From Rhynchonema sp. JSB1_4 (lineage: Eukaryota; Nematoda; Chromadorea; Monhysterida; Xyalidae): 64,000 nucleotides of DNA. The notes beneath the pieces are model-generated. The model saw nothing but the letters and a program-made list of their open reading frames with translations, was not told the origin of the DNA and did not search any database. The translations under genes and the position numbers were made by a program. This document shows positions 12,171 through 24,600 of the stretch, piece by piece. Positions within the stretch are counted from its first letter, which is position 1. Each line of letters starts with the position of its first letter. Where the stretch lies: the NCBI GenBank assembly GCA_030248065.1, contig JASAMV010006442.1, positions 62,001 through 126,000 of the forward strand, read 5' to 3'.

Positions 12171-12282
12171 AGTCGTCAAATCAAGTCGTCAAATCACACG
12201 TATTAGTATTTCTCACGCTCATTTGGGGCTCATGTCAAATTGCTTAATTTGAATACAAGATTTGACGACTTGATTTGACGAC
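12171..12282. repeat. small inverted repeat, GTCGTCAAAT arms
   Basis: AAGTCGTCAAATC occurs twice at 12171-12196 and in inverted form at 12259-12282, downstream of the membrane-protein gene. A similar arm pair with GTCAAATGACCTCGTCAACT lies at 57141-57249. Confidence 0.55.
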
Positions 12283-12737
12283 AGTACTATTAGCCAGAAA
12301 TTTCAATAAAATTTTCGCAAAATTTGAGGCTAGTGATGGAAACAATTTTTTGCGTAAATGTCAAAAAAGTAAATTTTTCTGAACACACCCAAGTTGTGAA
12401 TAATGGAATGTGAAATTCGGCTGTTGGATATACATTAGGGGGTTCACAGTTTAAGGCATTCAGGCGTACCGATGTACCCAACAGTTGAAATGACAATGAT
12501 GATAACCAAAAGAAGTGATCAAGTGACCGATATTGCGATGTTTATGATCTGATTAATTTTGAGAATGAGGTGTGAATTAGGCCGATCGCTGTTAAATTTG
12601 AATGCAAGTAAAATCGGACTGATTGAATCGTTTGCTTTTCTGCAACTTGCGTTGTCCACCACTTTCGTGTTTATTGTCAAAAATGTGCTTGTCATAACAC
12701 CATATTTTCATTCAAAGCGAACTTAAACGATATCACA

Positions 12738-15278
12738 TCAAATCAAATTGTACTCGGAAGCATCAACCACCAACGGACCGCAAATCACCGTGTGCAACTG
12801 GGTCAATTGGTCAACGGTCGGGGTTGTTTGACCATCGATTATCGTACCGGCCAGTTCACGAACCTGACAGGATTGTAGATGTTCGAAATTGTAAGGCTCA
12901 TAACTTTGCCGATCCCATGACAATCAGCCTGACACCTCATTCGTCTGTAAAAACTTGCCGCCTGTCACTGTGCATGGGCGTTTGATGCACTATAAACACA
13001 CAAACGTGATGGGTTGTAAGAAGGTGTGCCAAATACATTTTGTCGTGTTTCGAATGCGCAAAATAAAAAAGAGACACAGTGTTACCTTCTGCAAAATCAC
13101 ATCATCGTCCAAGGTGTCGCGAATATTATGTCTCGCAATGGCTTCCGCCCTCAAACTGATGTAATCGAACTTTTCAAAACACTCCGGCATCAACAGGCAG
13201 CCTTTGGCCGCGTACAAATAACGCACGAATTTGCGCACTCCATCGCGTTTGTCTATCTCGACACCACTCTGAGCCTGCAAGGGCCTTTTATTTGTGAACT
13301 GCACCCTACCATATTTTTTATTTGCCTTTCAGCCCTGACGAATGTCTGGTCCTAGTGCATTATCCATGAGGACATCGAACTTGGTCATCTGATCAGATCG
13401 GATGTGTCTGGTCACGTGACTTTTCGAAATAAGGCATTTTCGAGAGATTTTTTATGCCGCTAATCGTCTTGGCTAAACTTTGTTTAGGTAGCAATTGGAA
13501 GCAAGACTTTATTAATGATCAACATAGCAACAGTTCGGCCGTGAAGCATGTATCCTTTCATTCAAAACAGTCACGTGACGTGCATGACCAATATCCGATT
13601 GGGTCTGATCCTGTGATAAGTCGATTCTTTTCAGAATGGAACCAAAGCAAAATAACAAACTTATTGAGTCACCTTTTCATCCTGGCATCTCAAACGGAAC
13701 GAGTCGACCAAAACCTGCAGCAATTCATAAATTCTTTCATTCTTCGCCTCAATGCTCGACGCGTGATCGATTGACGATAGAATTTCCATGTACCTGAAAC
13801 GACATCATGTGGGTAGACGTGGTCCACGAACACAACGAAGATTATTGAGATTGATATGTTGCTTTTGATACCCAAAACTTCGATACCATTGCAAGTCGTT
13901 CCTCTCATTCGTCAACGAATTGCGTCGAAAATGAAATGGATTGCGCACTTTGCACGCGTGACGATGTTTCGGCCAATCGCTTGCCTGACAGTCCTTCAAG
14001 TATGAATCGGAACTTTTGACTTTGAAATTACTATTTCTCTCAGCTTCAACTATTTTCTGTCAAAACACAACGAAAACCAGGAGCGGCATATCACGTTTGA
14101 TTGGTTCCGGTCCACAATGGTTCCCGTCTTGGTCTCAGAACTTTCCGAGTATAGTTCTATATTAACTAATTGTCTACACTGTAAAATGTTACCTAACCAT
14201 GTAGAGCAACGTTCACAATCTTCTGTCCCAGTTAACCTCGAAACATCATTTTTCAAAAAAAGGCTCAATGCGATCAATACCGAACAGGGATGACCAAGTT
14301 TGACACCCCAACAAGTCTACTATCCGAAATCAATGCACTTTCGAGCAATAGGCCACTGTCCTACAATTGCCGCACAACTGCAACAGCGTCACGTTGCTGG
14401 TGTCACAATGTGCACAACGGTGCTGGGACAGTTTGTTGCACAACGACGACATACAGGATGCCGAACGCACTTTGGTGCCGTGCAGTTGAAGTACGCTGAA
14501 GGAACGCCAGGGAGGGTTGATTGAGAACATGTTTCTTTGTCTTCAGACCTTTTTATGATTGTATTGGAACTCCCGGTTAATTTCCAAATGCATACTTTTT
14601 GATAAACTAAATAATTTGCCGCTTCAACCAGCTGGAGCTAGTCCTATCCTAACTGGAGAACGACTTTATCGAATGGTCGCATGCATCAGTGCGTGCACAT
14701 GACATGAACATTGCGGTCCATGTGTCCGTAAATTAATGCGACAAAAGCAGAATACTTTGAAACAGAGGAATTCGCAAGTGTTCAACAATGACAAGGGACC
14801 GAAGAACTAAAAAAAGAATGTGAGTATTTCACAGTCGTCAAAAAATTGGACCCTCCTCAAACATAATAGGACTGACGATTTCCGTGCCCCGCTCGTCAAC
14901 GAAAACAAGTTATGTATGTATGTACAGACAAGCTGAGTTGGAACATTGCGAATAAACGATAGACAGAGGTGGTCCAGTGCTTAGAACTGATAAACCGTAC
15001 ATACTGTAGCTTGCTGTGGGTGTTAGTCAAAACTATGAAAACAGCTTCAATCATACCAGGTCTCAGGTCACGAACCTCGAACTATTCGTTTCGCTGCCGC
15101 TGTCACCAGGCGAGTTCCCTTGAGTGGATGTGTGTTCCGTTATGGGTGACACGACGTGATGGTAATTTGACAGCAATGGCCCTTGACTGCTTGTGCTCGA
15201 TGACAACGGCAAACGCAACACACCACGGCCGCCGGGACTATGGTGGAACATATGGTTGCGATGTTTGGAGAACAACAT
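12738..15278 (-). CDS. MYND zinc-finger protein
   Basis: Six exons: 15076-15278, 14339-14495, 13887-13993, 13673-13793, 13086-13274, 12738-12863. All phases fit, giving 300 residues from ATG 15278 to TGA. The MYND finger spans the exon 2/3 junction: CAHC, then LCGNC, VAYCSK, then DCQASDWPKHRHAC, which supplies the expected C-x2-C, C-x2-C, YC-x3-C and H-x3-C ligands. MYND fingers bind proline-rich peptides and recruit partners, often in chromatin factors. The N-terminal 65 residues are Ser/His-rich (SSSTSSQGPLLSNYHHV) and the C-terminal half has no SET domain I can see. Junctions at 14339/13993 and 13887/13793 are well supported; a possible extra exon at 13330-13395 (MTKFDVLMDNALGPD) was left out. 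Confidence 0.75.
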
Positions 15279-15359
15279 TTATTTATTTGCAAGTCTGAAA
15301 AGCGCATGTTCAGTGGTATTGGCCGGAGAATGAACAATGAAACATTTCTAAGGGAGTTG

Positions 15360-15600
15360 GAGGAAAAGAAAAGAAAAGAAAACACGGGAAACCACCACAC
15401 CGCAAAGACCGCCACACCGACCACATGATTGAACCACACCACACCACACAAGAAAAAAAAAAAAAAAGAAAACACCTAACCAAAAATAAAAAAACCCCAA
15501 CCCGAAATAAAAAAAAAATGAAACCCATTCCAAAAAAAAACCAAAAAAAACCCAAAAACAAAAAAAAAAAAAAAACAAAAAAAATGCGACCAATACCGGA
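15360..15600. repeat. A-rich low-complexity tract
   Basis: AAAAGAAAAG, AAACCCCAACCC and long A runs fill this stretch. It carries no believable coding frame. The phrase GGAGAATG lies on both sides of it (about 15328 and 15599). Confidence 0.7.
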
Positions 15601-16876
15601 GAATGCCAAATAAACCCACTCTCAAATATAAGCCGCCTCAATGGTGTGTTTGAACAATCAGACTTTCCAAAGCCACACCAGGCTATTGCGCATTTACATA
15701 GGTTTCATCTGAAGCATCTACAGTTGTAAACAAACCCCAAGATAACCCCGTGGCGCTTATCGGGCATTCCGAGGTACACACGTGTAAAGAAGGATAAAAT
15801 ACAGTATATGAACCCGAAGAACAGGAACAGTCTTTGTACATGTGTGGAGGCAGCACTGGAGCCGTACTATTTATAATTTATTCAAGTAAATTATTCTGCA
15901 TACACTCATCGCTTTACGTTCCTTGCTCTTTCTGCACGAGGAAGTGACGCATAAACTACAACGAGTTTGTAAGTAACGTCGCCTTCACATGGTGAACTTG
16001 AACTAAATCAAATCAGCGGCGCATGAAATATGGATGCCGTGAACAAGGGACTTTCCGCGCAATTGAACTTGTTGTTTTTTATGTCACCAAGGTTCCCGAG
16101 ATAAAATGTGATCTATAGTATCAGACAAGCACATCGCCTGCAAGCAAAACTACATACGCTGAAAGGTCCTGGCGTCATGCGAATGAGTACGTTTGCTGAT
16201 TAAAAATGGCCACCAGTCCGTGAATCTGAATTTCGGACTCACGCCAACCAAGAAACCTAAATTCAGGTAGAAGAATTGAGTTGGCATAAAATCAACAGCG
16301 CGACGGACATAAAGCTTTTAGGCAAAAAAATGAAACTTGAAATACTCGCCGAAATGTGCTTTTTTATGTTTTTCTGTGGCGAGCGTAATGAATTTCGCAA
16401 ACAACGAAATTGGGGTCGCATTTCACATTTCAGCTGCACTCTTGGGCACTCTACCGTCGAGGAAATTGCTTTCGGCGGAGAACCTGCTGGCGGAACATTT
16501 CGGGCGCATATGTATTCCATTGCATTTTGTTTTGTATTCTGCTTGTATTTATTTTCGCTTTTAGGGACGCAAGTGTCAATTTAGCTGAGAGGAAATTACA
16601 TTTATGCGCAAACCATGCACACGTGTGTATTCGAGCGAAGGTATGGTTCGATTACATCAGAACAGTAGACAAGATTTGGAGGGCCTCTAGTGTCACAATT
16701 CAATCTATTCAGGTTGGAGCTGTGAAATTTACTCGAGAAACAATACATCAGGCCGAAATTTGTGTGCGACACTGTGAGGTAAACAACATTTTGACCAAAC
16801 GTTAAAATTCAAAATAATAATCACGTGAAAAAGGGCGATTGTCAAAATAAAAGCCGAAACATAATGCTGCGCGCTG
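15601..16876. other. intergenic stretch, no gene recognised
   Basis: Between the MYND gene promoter side and the globin 3' end I see no coding exon, RNA gene or terminal-repeat element that I can support. Confidence 0.4.
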
Positions 16877-18220
16877 CTAACTATTCGATTCAACCGAAGC
16901 ATTAGCAGCCAGCTGCTGTTTCTTCCTCGTGCTTCGACGTTGTTCCCGCTGATGGTCATAATATCCAGATCGAGCGTTCGATAAAATTATGCTCACCAAG
17001 CCTGACCAGGCTTCGGCCACGTCACCCTGTGAAACATCAATGTGTGTGCGGAAATATGCTTGAAACATCAGACTGCTCGTACCTGACTGTGCTGCGCTCC
17101 ATCCAATATACATCCCTCGATCGTGATACAGTCAGCGTACGACTGCCAAAAGTCCGGTTTGAAGCCGAGCGCTTTGAAATCAAAGTGTCTACTGCCAAAA
17201 TCGTGCGCCAACGTAGCCACTTTATCATAATCATCAATATTCGCAACGACTTGGTCGAGGAAATCCGTCATCAGTTGGCCCATCGTCTCCCAGTGGTCTT
17301 TGCCCAACGTGTAGAAATAGCCTCTGGAACATGACACCTATAATAGTTCTGTAGCTTAGGTACACACATACATGCCGGTCGGCAGCAATTCGTGATCGGA
17401 TACGACTGCAGCAACTATTCTTGGTCACGCGAATTTTGTTATTGGATTCAATATGTGCAGGTATATGTACGATGTGTGGACATAACAGTTTTGTTCACAT
17501 TTCTTTTGAGGCAGGCTGCTTTGTGTTCTTTTCTTTTTTATGATGCAAACTCGAAGACATCAGTCTGCTCGAAAGTCGATTTATTTTGTGGACAAAACAT
17601 ATCGTTGTCCATCGTTATGCGAACCGTGGCGAAAGTGCTTGCAAAATGTGAATTGTTCTGCGACACGCTGCTGTTTGGTTAGGTGCCTCAGATGCGCGTG
17701 TGCGCCGCGGTGCACCTGATTATCATCAGTGCGAATGCACCAGAGCAGGCAGGGGCCATCTGTGCTTCTCACTACGCTGACGGCAGCAAGATTTTAGTTA
17801 CTGTTTGCAACGTTTCGCCATGCACTCAGATTAATGAACAACAAGTTTCGAGAAAACATGATCACTGTATAATAACCTGTAGTCATCGCGTTTCTCAAAC
17901 ACGCGCATGTGCACACGGTACCCGATCTGCGTGTGCTGAATCTCAAAGTTCTGTCGTAACAAATCCCGACTCGATTCCGACAACGGATGTGGCTGTGGTT
18001 TGACGACTTTCTGATGCTTAACACTTGACTGTTTATTGTTGACAGACGAGCTTGCTGACGTCTCAGCTGGCACATTGATAGTTGCTGGGTTATGTTGGCT
18101 ATCTGACGATAATTTTGAGTTCAAGTTCTCTTTTGGAGTAGGCGATACCGGACTGTCAGGCCGAACTGAAGATGTTGGTTTTTGTTCCGCAGCGTTCGTC
18201 AAACTGTCCACGGTGCGCAT
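16877..18220 (-). CDS. globin-like protein with long N-terminal extension
   Basis: Three exons: 17877-18220, 17083-17323, 16877-17026. The phases fit, giving 244 residues from ATG 18220 to TAG; coding could extend upstream because an acceptor-like CAG lies just before. The first ~80 residues are polar and probably disordered. The globin fold starts at LSESSRDLLRQNF (A helix) and continues through QIGYRVHMRVFEKRDDYR, DHWETMG (E region, distal side), ATLAHDFGSRHFDF (candidate proximal F8 His in LAHD), FWQSYADCI (G) and EAWSGLVSIILSNARSGYY (H). The C-terminal tail is basic (RRSTRKKQQ). Intron placement and the F-helix region resemble the large nematode globin family, whose members often sense redox state or O2; heme binding here is inferred. 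Confidence 0.85.
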
Positions 18221-19639
18221 TGCCTGCGTCAAGGCTGAAACGGAGAAGTCTCAAGTTTTTAGATTCAATTTAGTTCAATTTACGCAACACTGACGGTGAC
18301 ATGGTGCACCACGACCCAATTCACCCGCGTACGAAACTTAGTTATGGAGCTCAATCCCCAACAACTTTCAAGACCACCAACTTTCTTTTGTGCGCGGCTT
18401 ACGAGCCGCGCTCTTCACGGCACCCATTATGAATCGACGGCTCAAAACGCTTGCGTAATTTGCTGAATAAAAACAACGTGTACAAGACCAATCGGTTCAT
18501 GCATTCCTAGTACATTGGCAGCTGAACAAATTCAAAAGCTTTTCTCTAAATTTCTGTTGAATAAAGAACCAGAAAACAAACAGATTTAGTGCATTTGAAT
18601 ATCCAACGCACAAGAGCTGCAGTCTATGACAGCTCAATGAAAGTTTCAACGGTTGCTGCCATTTTGCAAACTTTTGTGTTGTGGGCGTTGTTTCTCAACT
18701 GAAACAACAGAAACATCGACTGCAGCAAAATGTATTGTGTTGGCTTTGCACTTGCTACAACTACTTGAAATGTGGAACCTAAAGCAGGGCCACCAAGAAA
18801 CGTCCGACTGACAACATGCGGTGTGCACACATAAATCAAGTTGGTGTACAGCCAGCACCAGTTGAACTGGAACCACACGACGCCACAAAGTTTGCTTTGG
18901 TCTTGGTCCGTTCTGGATCACCTTGGGCGAAGCGAAGCGCCTTCAGTTGAAACGAACAGGCTCTCGAGCAGAGACTGGCAGGTCCAACCAAATGTAGCAG
19001 AGGCAGGTAGTGTAAACTGAGTGCAACAGGTTCCGAAGCGACCCTTTCACAACAAACTTTTACTGATGTCAATCGATGGTGGAAAACGTGCAATTTTGTT
19101 TCTACACATGTGACAGATTGGGGTTTAGAATTGCAGGTGCCCTATTTTATCGTCAAACCTACCTAAAAATTCCCATCTTGGCTGCTGCGTTGTGACAAAA
19201 CTCGATTCCGGGGCGAAAAACGACGAAATATCACCTAAACAATAGCTCACAATGCTATTTCTCAAACTTTGGGCCTGATCCGAAGCCAAACTGTTCGCTT
19301 GTGTCAGCTATGAGTTTGGAACCAAACAACAACAAGAGCACCAGCGCATATTGACTTCAACAAAGTGGCAATTTAGTTGCATTTAAAAATTCGTAAAGAT
19401 AATTTTGTGGTGCCCCGTAAAACGCACGCAGCAGTTTCTCAAAAGATTTTGTTCAAGACCAAAAACTACCGTGAGATGTGAGAAAACCAGGGTTGATACT
19501 TGTGAATGAATCCATCGCCAATATTTCAGACAGCACACACACGAACTTCATTGAACTTTTGAGCTTCTCGTAACAACCGACCACAGGTGTTATAACTGCC
19601 AAAGAACATAGTCTTGTGAGAATCACGAGGAAGCCAACA
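18221..19639. other. intergenic stretch with one dispersed 23-bp motif copy
   Basis: No exon could be supported on either strand. Copy 18288-18310 of the dispersed CACTGACG...GGTGCACC motif lies just upstream of the globin gene. Confidence 0.4.
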
Positions 19640-20647
19640 CTAAAACAAACCACCGAAAAGATCATCAAAAGCAGAGTTGTTGTTATCGTTCGGGGTACCA
19701 TCTTGGCTGATTGAAGCATCAGCCCGCTGTGAGTCTTTAGCACCAGTCGTATCATTGAGATTATCTTGATTCTTTTGAGTTGGTGGCTTCGATTTCATGG
19801 TTCTGGTCGTATCAATAAATAATCGTTTTCTCGCACTTCGATGCCGAACTAGCTTTATGTCTGGCTCGATCGGCTTTTCCAGAGACTGCTCAGGTCCACT
19901 GCGGTTGTTGTAGAATTCATTCAACAGTCGTTGTCGTTCATCCGAGCTCGACGTGGCTATGCGCTGAGCGAGCTCGGTGTCCGTCAGATGCAGACGGTGT
20001 GCCATTTGTGTGAAGTGCTCTCTGGAAGTACGGATATGAAACACAAAAATCACCCAGTTGTCAGAAAGCGGGATGGTGGACAAGCAAGGTGCAACTTTCT
20101 TAACCTTTGTTTCGCTTATGGTATCAATCCTGGACTCTGTGTTTTGAAGTAATGGTCGATCACCTAGGATATTTTGATATCCATGACTACTTCAAGCGAA
20201 AACCACCACAGATCAAACCAAAGCAGTTTGCAAGACAACAAAAACATCAATGTTTTTTTGAAGAAAACTAACTGTACTGCAGAATTCAGTACAATACCTT
20301 CTAATCGACGTGGGTGTCCGACCAACAATAATGGTGCTGTTACAATTCCCACATTCGATAACCACCGGTGTCGGGGTTTGACTGCTGCACGCCTGTTGGC
20401 GATCACAAGCGGGATCTGGGGACTGAAAAATGAAAATAACTTCAAATTAAATATTGAAACGTCAATTATGCAAATAAGAAGGTCCACACCTACAGAGCAA
20501 TTGTCGTTCCCCTGCCCAAATTTTCGTTTGACACCCTCAGATAGCGCTTTGCGTCGTTCATCAGACAATTTGGAGATTTTATGATCAGATTGTGGGGTTC
20601 TGACACGGTTCTTCTTTTTAGCACTGCTCTGCTGTTTTTCTTTCTCT
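19640..20647 (-). CDS. unrecognised basic/Cys protein (5' end not found)
   Basis: Three exons: 20494-20647, 20298-20422, 19640-20021, with matching phases and a TAG stop; 220 residues are visible. The N-terminal exon is Lys/Arg-rich (EKEKQQSSAKKKNRVRTP). The middle exon carries Cys pairs (PDPACDRQQAC and VIECGNCNSTIIVG) that could bind zinc. Next comes a helical segment, REHFTQMAHRLHLTDTELAQ, and the tail ends SAFDDLFGGLF, an acidic-aromatic short motif. The first exon starts in phase 2, so coding continues upstream, but no partner exon was found before the zinc-finger gene's stop at 20973. Nuclear function is a guess from the charge pattern. Confidence 0.6.
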
Positions 20648-20972
20648 CTGAAAAAAGAAAAGTGCGGCAATTAGAAAAACAACAAGCCGTCACGCAGGCA
20701 AGTACAGCCCATCCTGTGCAATGAGGCCCCCATCACGGTCCACACAGCAAAACACAACACAATAACACTTGTTGAAACAATCTGCACCTTTATTTTCACA
20801 AATTTGATGAGCAGGCACACAATGAACAATAAACATGGTTAAAACAAACATCACAACAAAATGAAAGTTGGAAGTGGCTCTTGGTTCCAAAAGATTCAAT
20901 TGATCGCCAGCAGCAACAATGACAAAACCAGCCATGTTGGTCAAACAGCAGAGAGATGCATCCAAATGACGG

Positions 20973-21903
20973 TTAATCAGCAGCGGTGCACTTGTTCGTG
21001 TTCACGTGCCTGGTCAAGTTGCCCTGATGTTTGAAGGTGGTCGCGCACCTGTCGCATTTGTACAGTCTCACGTTCGAATGCACCATGAAATGTCGCTGAG
21101 CTTCGGCTTTGGTTTTGAATTTCTTGCCGCACATCGGGTCAATACATTTGAATGGTCGCAAATCGGTGTGGAGATACTGTATGTGCCGTTTGACGTTGCT
21201 CGCCTGCACGGCCGCGTAGTCACAATGTGGACATTTGTGTGGCTTGATGTCATCGTGCGCTTGCATGTGCTGCCGCAGATTGCGCTCTGACGCGAATATC
21301 TTGCCGCATTCCGTGCAAATGATTGGATTGGCACGGTCACGCTGGCTGCATAATCAGCCGACTGTTTTCTGACAATTTTAAGTCAGAAGAGAAACTGCCT
21401 GAATGCAGACAAAAAACGAGAAGGGAACCCCGGTGTGCTTTCCGGATGGCTGTTTCGACACGTTCTGATAGACCGGCGGTGCACCAGGTCATCGTCAGTG
21501 CGATCGAACTTAGTTACCTGATCCAGGAACCGATCGAAAAGCTACGCGTGCCAGTAAAGTCTACAATGAGGGACACGGTTTTTTTCGATTGTGCCAAGTC
21601 GGAACACGTTTACCAGTTTACTATAGCCGTGGCAAAGCCGCATTCATGCTCATCACACAGAGAGCCTGCTGTTCTTACACCAAGGAAAGATGTAAAAGTA
21701 AACCAGACTCACCGTGAACGTTTTTCCTTCGCTTTATGCAATTCTTCCTGAAATTTATCATCCAACCGACGCTCCGCGGCTCTGAGCAAACGTCGACACT
21801 TGGGACTGCTGCAAAACAAATGTATTATCGTTTTTCAACAGTAAAATATTCAAGAGCGAGGCTTCAAAAACACGTACACATAAATATCCACTTCCGAGTC
21901 CAT
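20973..21903 (-). CDS. C2H2 zinc-finger protein, four fingers
   Basis: Three exons: 21878-21903, 21713-21808, 20973-21345. The phases fit, from ATG 21903 to TAA. After a charged helical N terminus (RRLLRAAERRLDDKFQEEL, KEKRSRQRDR) come four fingers: ICTECGKIFASERNLRQH, HKCPHCDYAAVQASNVKRH, FKCIDPMCGKKFKTKAEAQ (four residues between the Cys pair) and YKCDRCATTFKHQGNLTRH, the last ending in Cys rather than His (C2HC). The linkers KPHKC, RPFKC and RLYKC are of the usual TGEKP-derived type, so DNA binding is likely. Intron 2 (21346-21712) contains a copy of the dispersed GGTGCACC motif. It is about 165 residues, short for a family transcription factor, but start and stop both look real. Confidence 0.88.
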
Positions 21904-22173
21904 TGATGAACAACTGCGCCGTTTACACAGAGCTAGAAGAAATTACAGAAGTTTTTTAAAATCACATGGTACATTCAACTATTATCGCAGTCAGCAAGAT
22001 AAGGAACGATGCGGAAGTACACCGCTGGTTCAAACGAAAAAACAGGCGTTTTACAAAAAAAACGTAAATTTTATTCGTGGTATATCCAAGAAAGTGAGTG
22101 AGCAGAGCAGCCATGATATCGTGTTTGGTATGTATGGATATTTTTGGAAATTGATATCACAATATAATCAGAA

Positions 22174-23123
22174 TCAAGCACTTGTGAACTTCGATTCAAA
22201 TTCGCCGATGCTGACCGGCACACCCTCGTTTTCATCGTAGTCGGCCCAATCCTGTGAAGGTAATCGTATCTTGCTCATTTTCGGTAAAAACACAAGAACT
22301 TTTTCTGAAACGTTATGTACCTTTTCAGACAAATCCACTTCGAACGGCTTTCCTTTTTCAGTGTACGCTTTCCAGCCGATCTGAGCAAAAACACAGATAA
22401 TGAGCCAAGAACTTAGATTACGTCTTTGTCCTGTCTCACAAAACTTAGCAAACAGAAGTACCCTGGGATCATATTCGAATGGTTCGACGCCACGGCAGTC
22501 CATGACGAGAATGGTTTGGAATTCGAGATTCTTGGCACTCATATATGGTTTGGCACTATTGTGGACAATATCTGAAAACAGCAAACGAATGAGCACAGTT
22601 TCAAACTGATCCAAAAGTAAAAAAGTGAGGGACTTGCCCAAAGTGTTCATTCGAGCGCACAGTTTGCAATGCTCAACCAAATTTGCGGTGCCTCTGCTGC
22701 TTTTGATTTCTTGGCGTTCCTACAAAACGGTAATGTGCGAAGAACATTGGTTTGCTTGACCAAAAACGTCAACAAAATTCTAAATGTTTTACAACGGTTT
22801 CAAAAGGTAGTTTACCACAAACAAACTAAACTATTTGACTTCTCCAATGCAATTAAAAAACTTGTGAACTCACTCACCTCTGCTGTAATATATTGCCACG
22901 AGGTTTCCTCACCACAATTTGAGCATCGAAGCTGAATGAATAAATTTTGGACAAATGAATGAATAACTTTCAATTTTGCAATTGTTGCTTCGAGTAAAAC
23001 AAGCAGGAAAAACTGCGCACAGAAAAAGAAACTCGCCCGGAAATAGTAACGGAAATCACTGCCATCGGCTTCCAATTTGTCTAAGTTTTCCAAGTTGCAC
23101 TTGATTTGCAAGGCAATTTTCGG
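22174..23123 (-). CDS. czib: CXXC zinc-binding protein, UPF0587/C1orf123 family
   Basis: Six exons: 23037-23123, 22878-22931, 22638-22719, 22462-22571, 22321-22380, 22174-22251, with TGA stop. The order of motifs matches the family: PKIALQIKCNLENL, FRYYFR, LRCSNCGEETSWQYI (first CxxC), EHCKLCARMNTL (second CxxC), MDCRGVEPFEYDPR, DWADYDENEGVPV. Family members are about 160 residues, bind one zinc through the two CxxC pairs and are taken to be cytosolic. The initiator Met is not in the first visible exon (acceptor TTTTGCAG just before PKIAL), so a tiny first exon lies upstream. Two introns use GC donors: CGG|GCGAGT (23036) and TTGG|GCAAGT (22637); in both cases only the GC site keeps the family frame. 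Confidence 0.9.
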
Positions 23124-23491
23124 CTGCAAAAGGCGCCAGACATCATGTTCAACATGTTGTGTGTACCAGGTAGCAATGACTCAAAATGCAAAACAGAATA
23201 CTCTTCTTCCGGTTGATTTTGATCATCAGTCACCCGTCCACGACGAATAACGAGTGACTGCCGACTGAGCGGAGGGAGGGGCAGTGTGGTTTCTACTTCA
23301 ATTCAACTCATTTGAAAAAAATCATAGGGCATGCTCTAGTCTAAAGGCCTAATTTCCAACAAAATTCCAAAAAGGAAACGGGCCGGGCCTAGTGGTGTCG
23401 TCCGTTGGGAAATCAAAAAGTCAGGATACCGGATACCCAAAACCCAAAATTTTCGGATGTTAGGGTTAGCGAGATGTCGGCTGTCTGTGGG
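23124..23491. other. intergenic stretch upstream of czib
   Basis: Nothing supportable was found apart from the presumed czib first exon or promoter. The right part contains phrases such as GGATACC that also border the hAT-like elements. Confidence 0.35.
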
Positions 23492-24586
23492 CAGTGTAGT
23501 AGCTGGGGGGATGGGGGTTTCCCCCCTAAGGGGTAGGTACCTTGCAACCACCCCTTTGGGGGGATGGGGGGAAGGGTAGGTACCTTGCAACCATCCCTGA
23601 GGGCTGAGGGTACCTTGCAACCATCAATTTATGGTTTTCATAGTAAAAAATAGGTATTTTTCCTCAAAACCCCAAAAATCGCGCGCGCAAACCACCATAT
23701 AATAGCTATTTTAGGCAAATTTTCGGCCAAAATGCAAAAAAGTACTCATTTTTTGGCCAATTTTGCAGTATAATGCAAGCAAATGGCCAGGAAAGGGCGG
23801 TACAAACGCCTCACCGGGCCGGAACCGGCCCTGGGGGTGGCTCCAAAACTAGGTAAATCACGGGTAACATCTTGGCTTCTAGAAGGCCTACAAAATAAAT
23901 GGCTGTCTGAACAAGGCTGCAGACAGAGCAAGCTATTCATCACGTCCGTGGATCTGGTTAAAACAAAAAAGCTCCTGTCCCTGAAAAGACAGGAGCTAAG
24001 GGCTATAATAGGTGTGTTCACTGGTCACTGTGCTGTAAAAAAGCACATGCACACAATCGGTCTGACCGACAATCCCATCTGTGACGGATGCGGGCTGGAA
24101 GTTGAGTCAGCAGAGCATTTTCTCTGCAGTTGCCCCAAATACCGATATCAGCGTATCCACACGCTGGGCGGTCCAACGGTGACTTGCGAAGATGTGCAGG
24201 ATACCAAACTGCAGTATATAACTGCGTTTATGAAAAGATCACTTAGGTTTGATGAACAGTAAGACATTCCGCAAACAAAATGAGCTGGAACATTAGGTGC
24301 TAACATTTGCAACACAACCTTTTCTTCTCCTTCCAGAGTCTACAGCCATTCTTTTCCAAGGGCAAGGCGCAATAGTCGATGAACAATTCGACTCGAGCGT
24401 TTGGATCGCGAAAGCGGACCTGGCCCACAAATATTCATTCATTCATGCAAGCAAAAAACGCCCTTTTTTCGGACCCTAGGGGTGCCTTGAAACTTTCTGG
24501 AGGCTGGGTAGGGGGTACTTTGCAACCACCTGGATCCATCCCCCCAAGAGTACCTTGCAACCATCTGCCTGCCTGCCACTACACTG
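23492..24586. mobile_element. hAT-like terminal-repeat block carrying a retrotransposon fragment
   Basis: Left end CAGTGTAGTAGCTGGGGGG and right end GCCACTACACTG are inverted. Inner phrases GGTACCTTGCAACCA (23535-23635) and TACCTTGCAACCA (24510-24565) are repeated near both ends. I could not find an exact 8-bp target duplication, so the two ends may belong to different insertions. Inside lies a reverse-transcriptase C-terminal fragment. Confidence 0.45.
23783..24262 (+). pseudogene. non-LTR retrotransposon reverse transcriptase, C-terminal fragment
   Basis: The 159-residue frame has the layout of the very C terminus of LINE-type ORF2 proteins: a basic lead (MARKGRYKRL), a helical segment RQELRAIIGVFTGHCAVK, then the Cys/His cluster CDGCGLEVESAEHFLCSCP (C-x2-C...H-x4-C) and the phrase YRYQRI. 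No polymerase or endonuclease motifs are present, so this is a fragment. The open frame and its enclosure by hAT-like ends suggest capture or a nested insertion. Confidence 0.7.
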
Positions 24587-24600
24587 CTGTCAGGTGTCGG

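Noticed and set aside
20690..20965. Minus-strand frame between the zinc-finger stop and the basic/Cys gene
   Set aside because: It does not join in phase to the exon at 20494-20647 and has no recognisable content, so I could not use it as the missing first exon.
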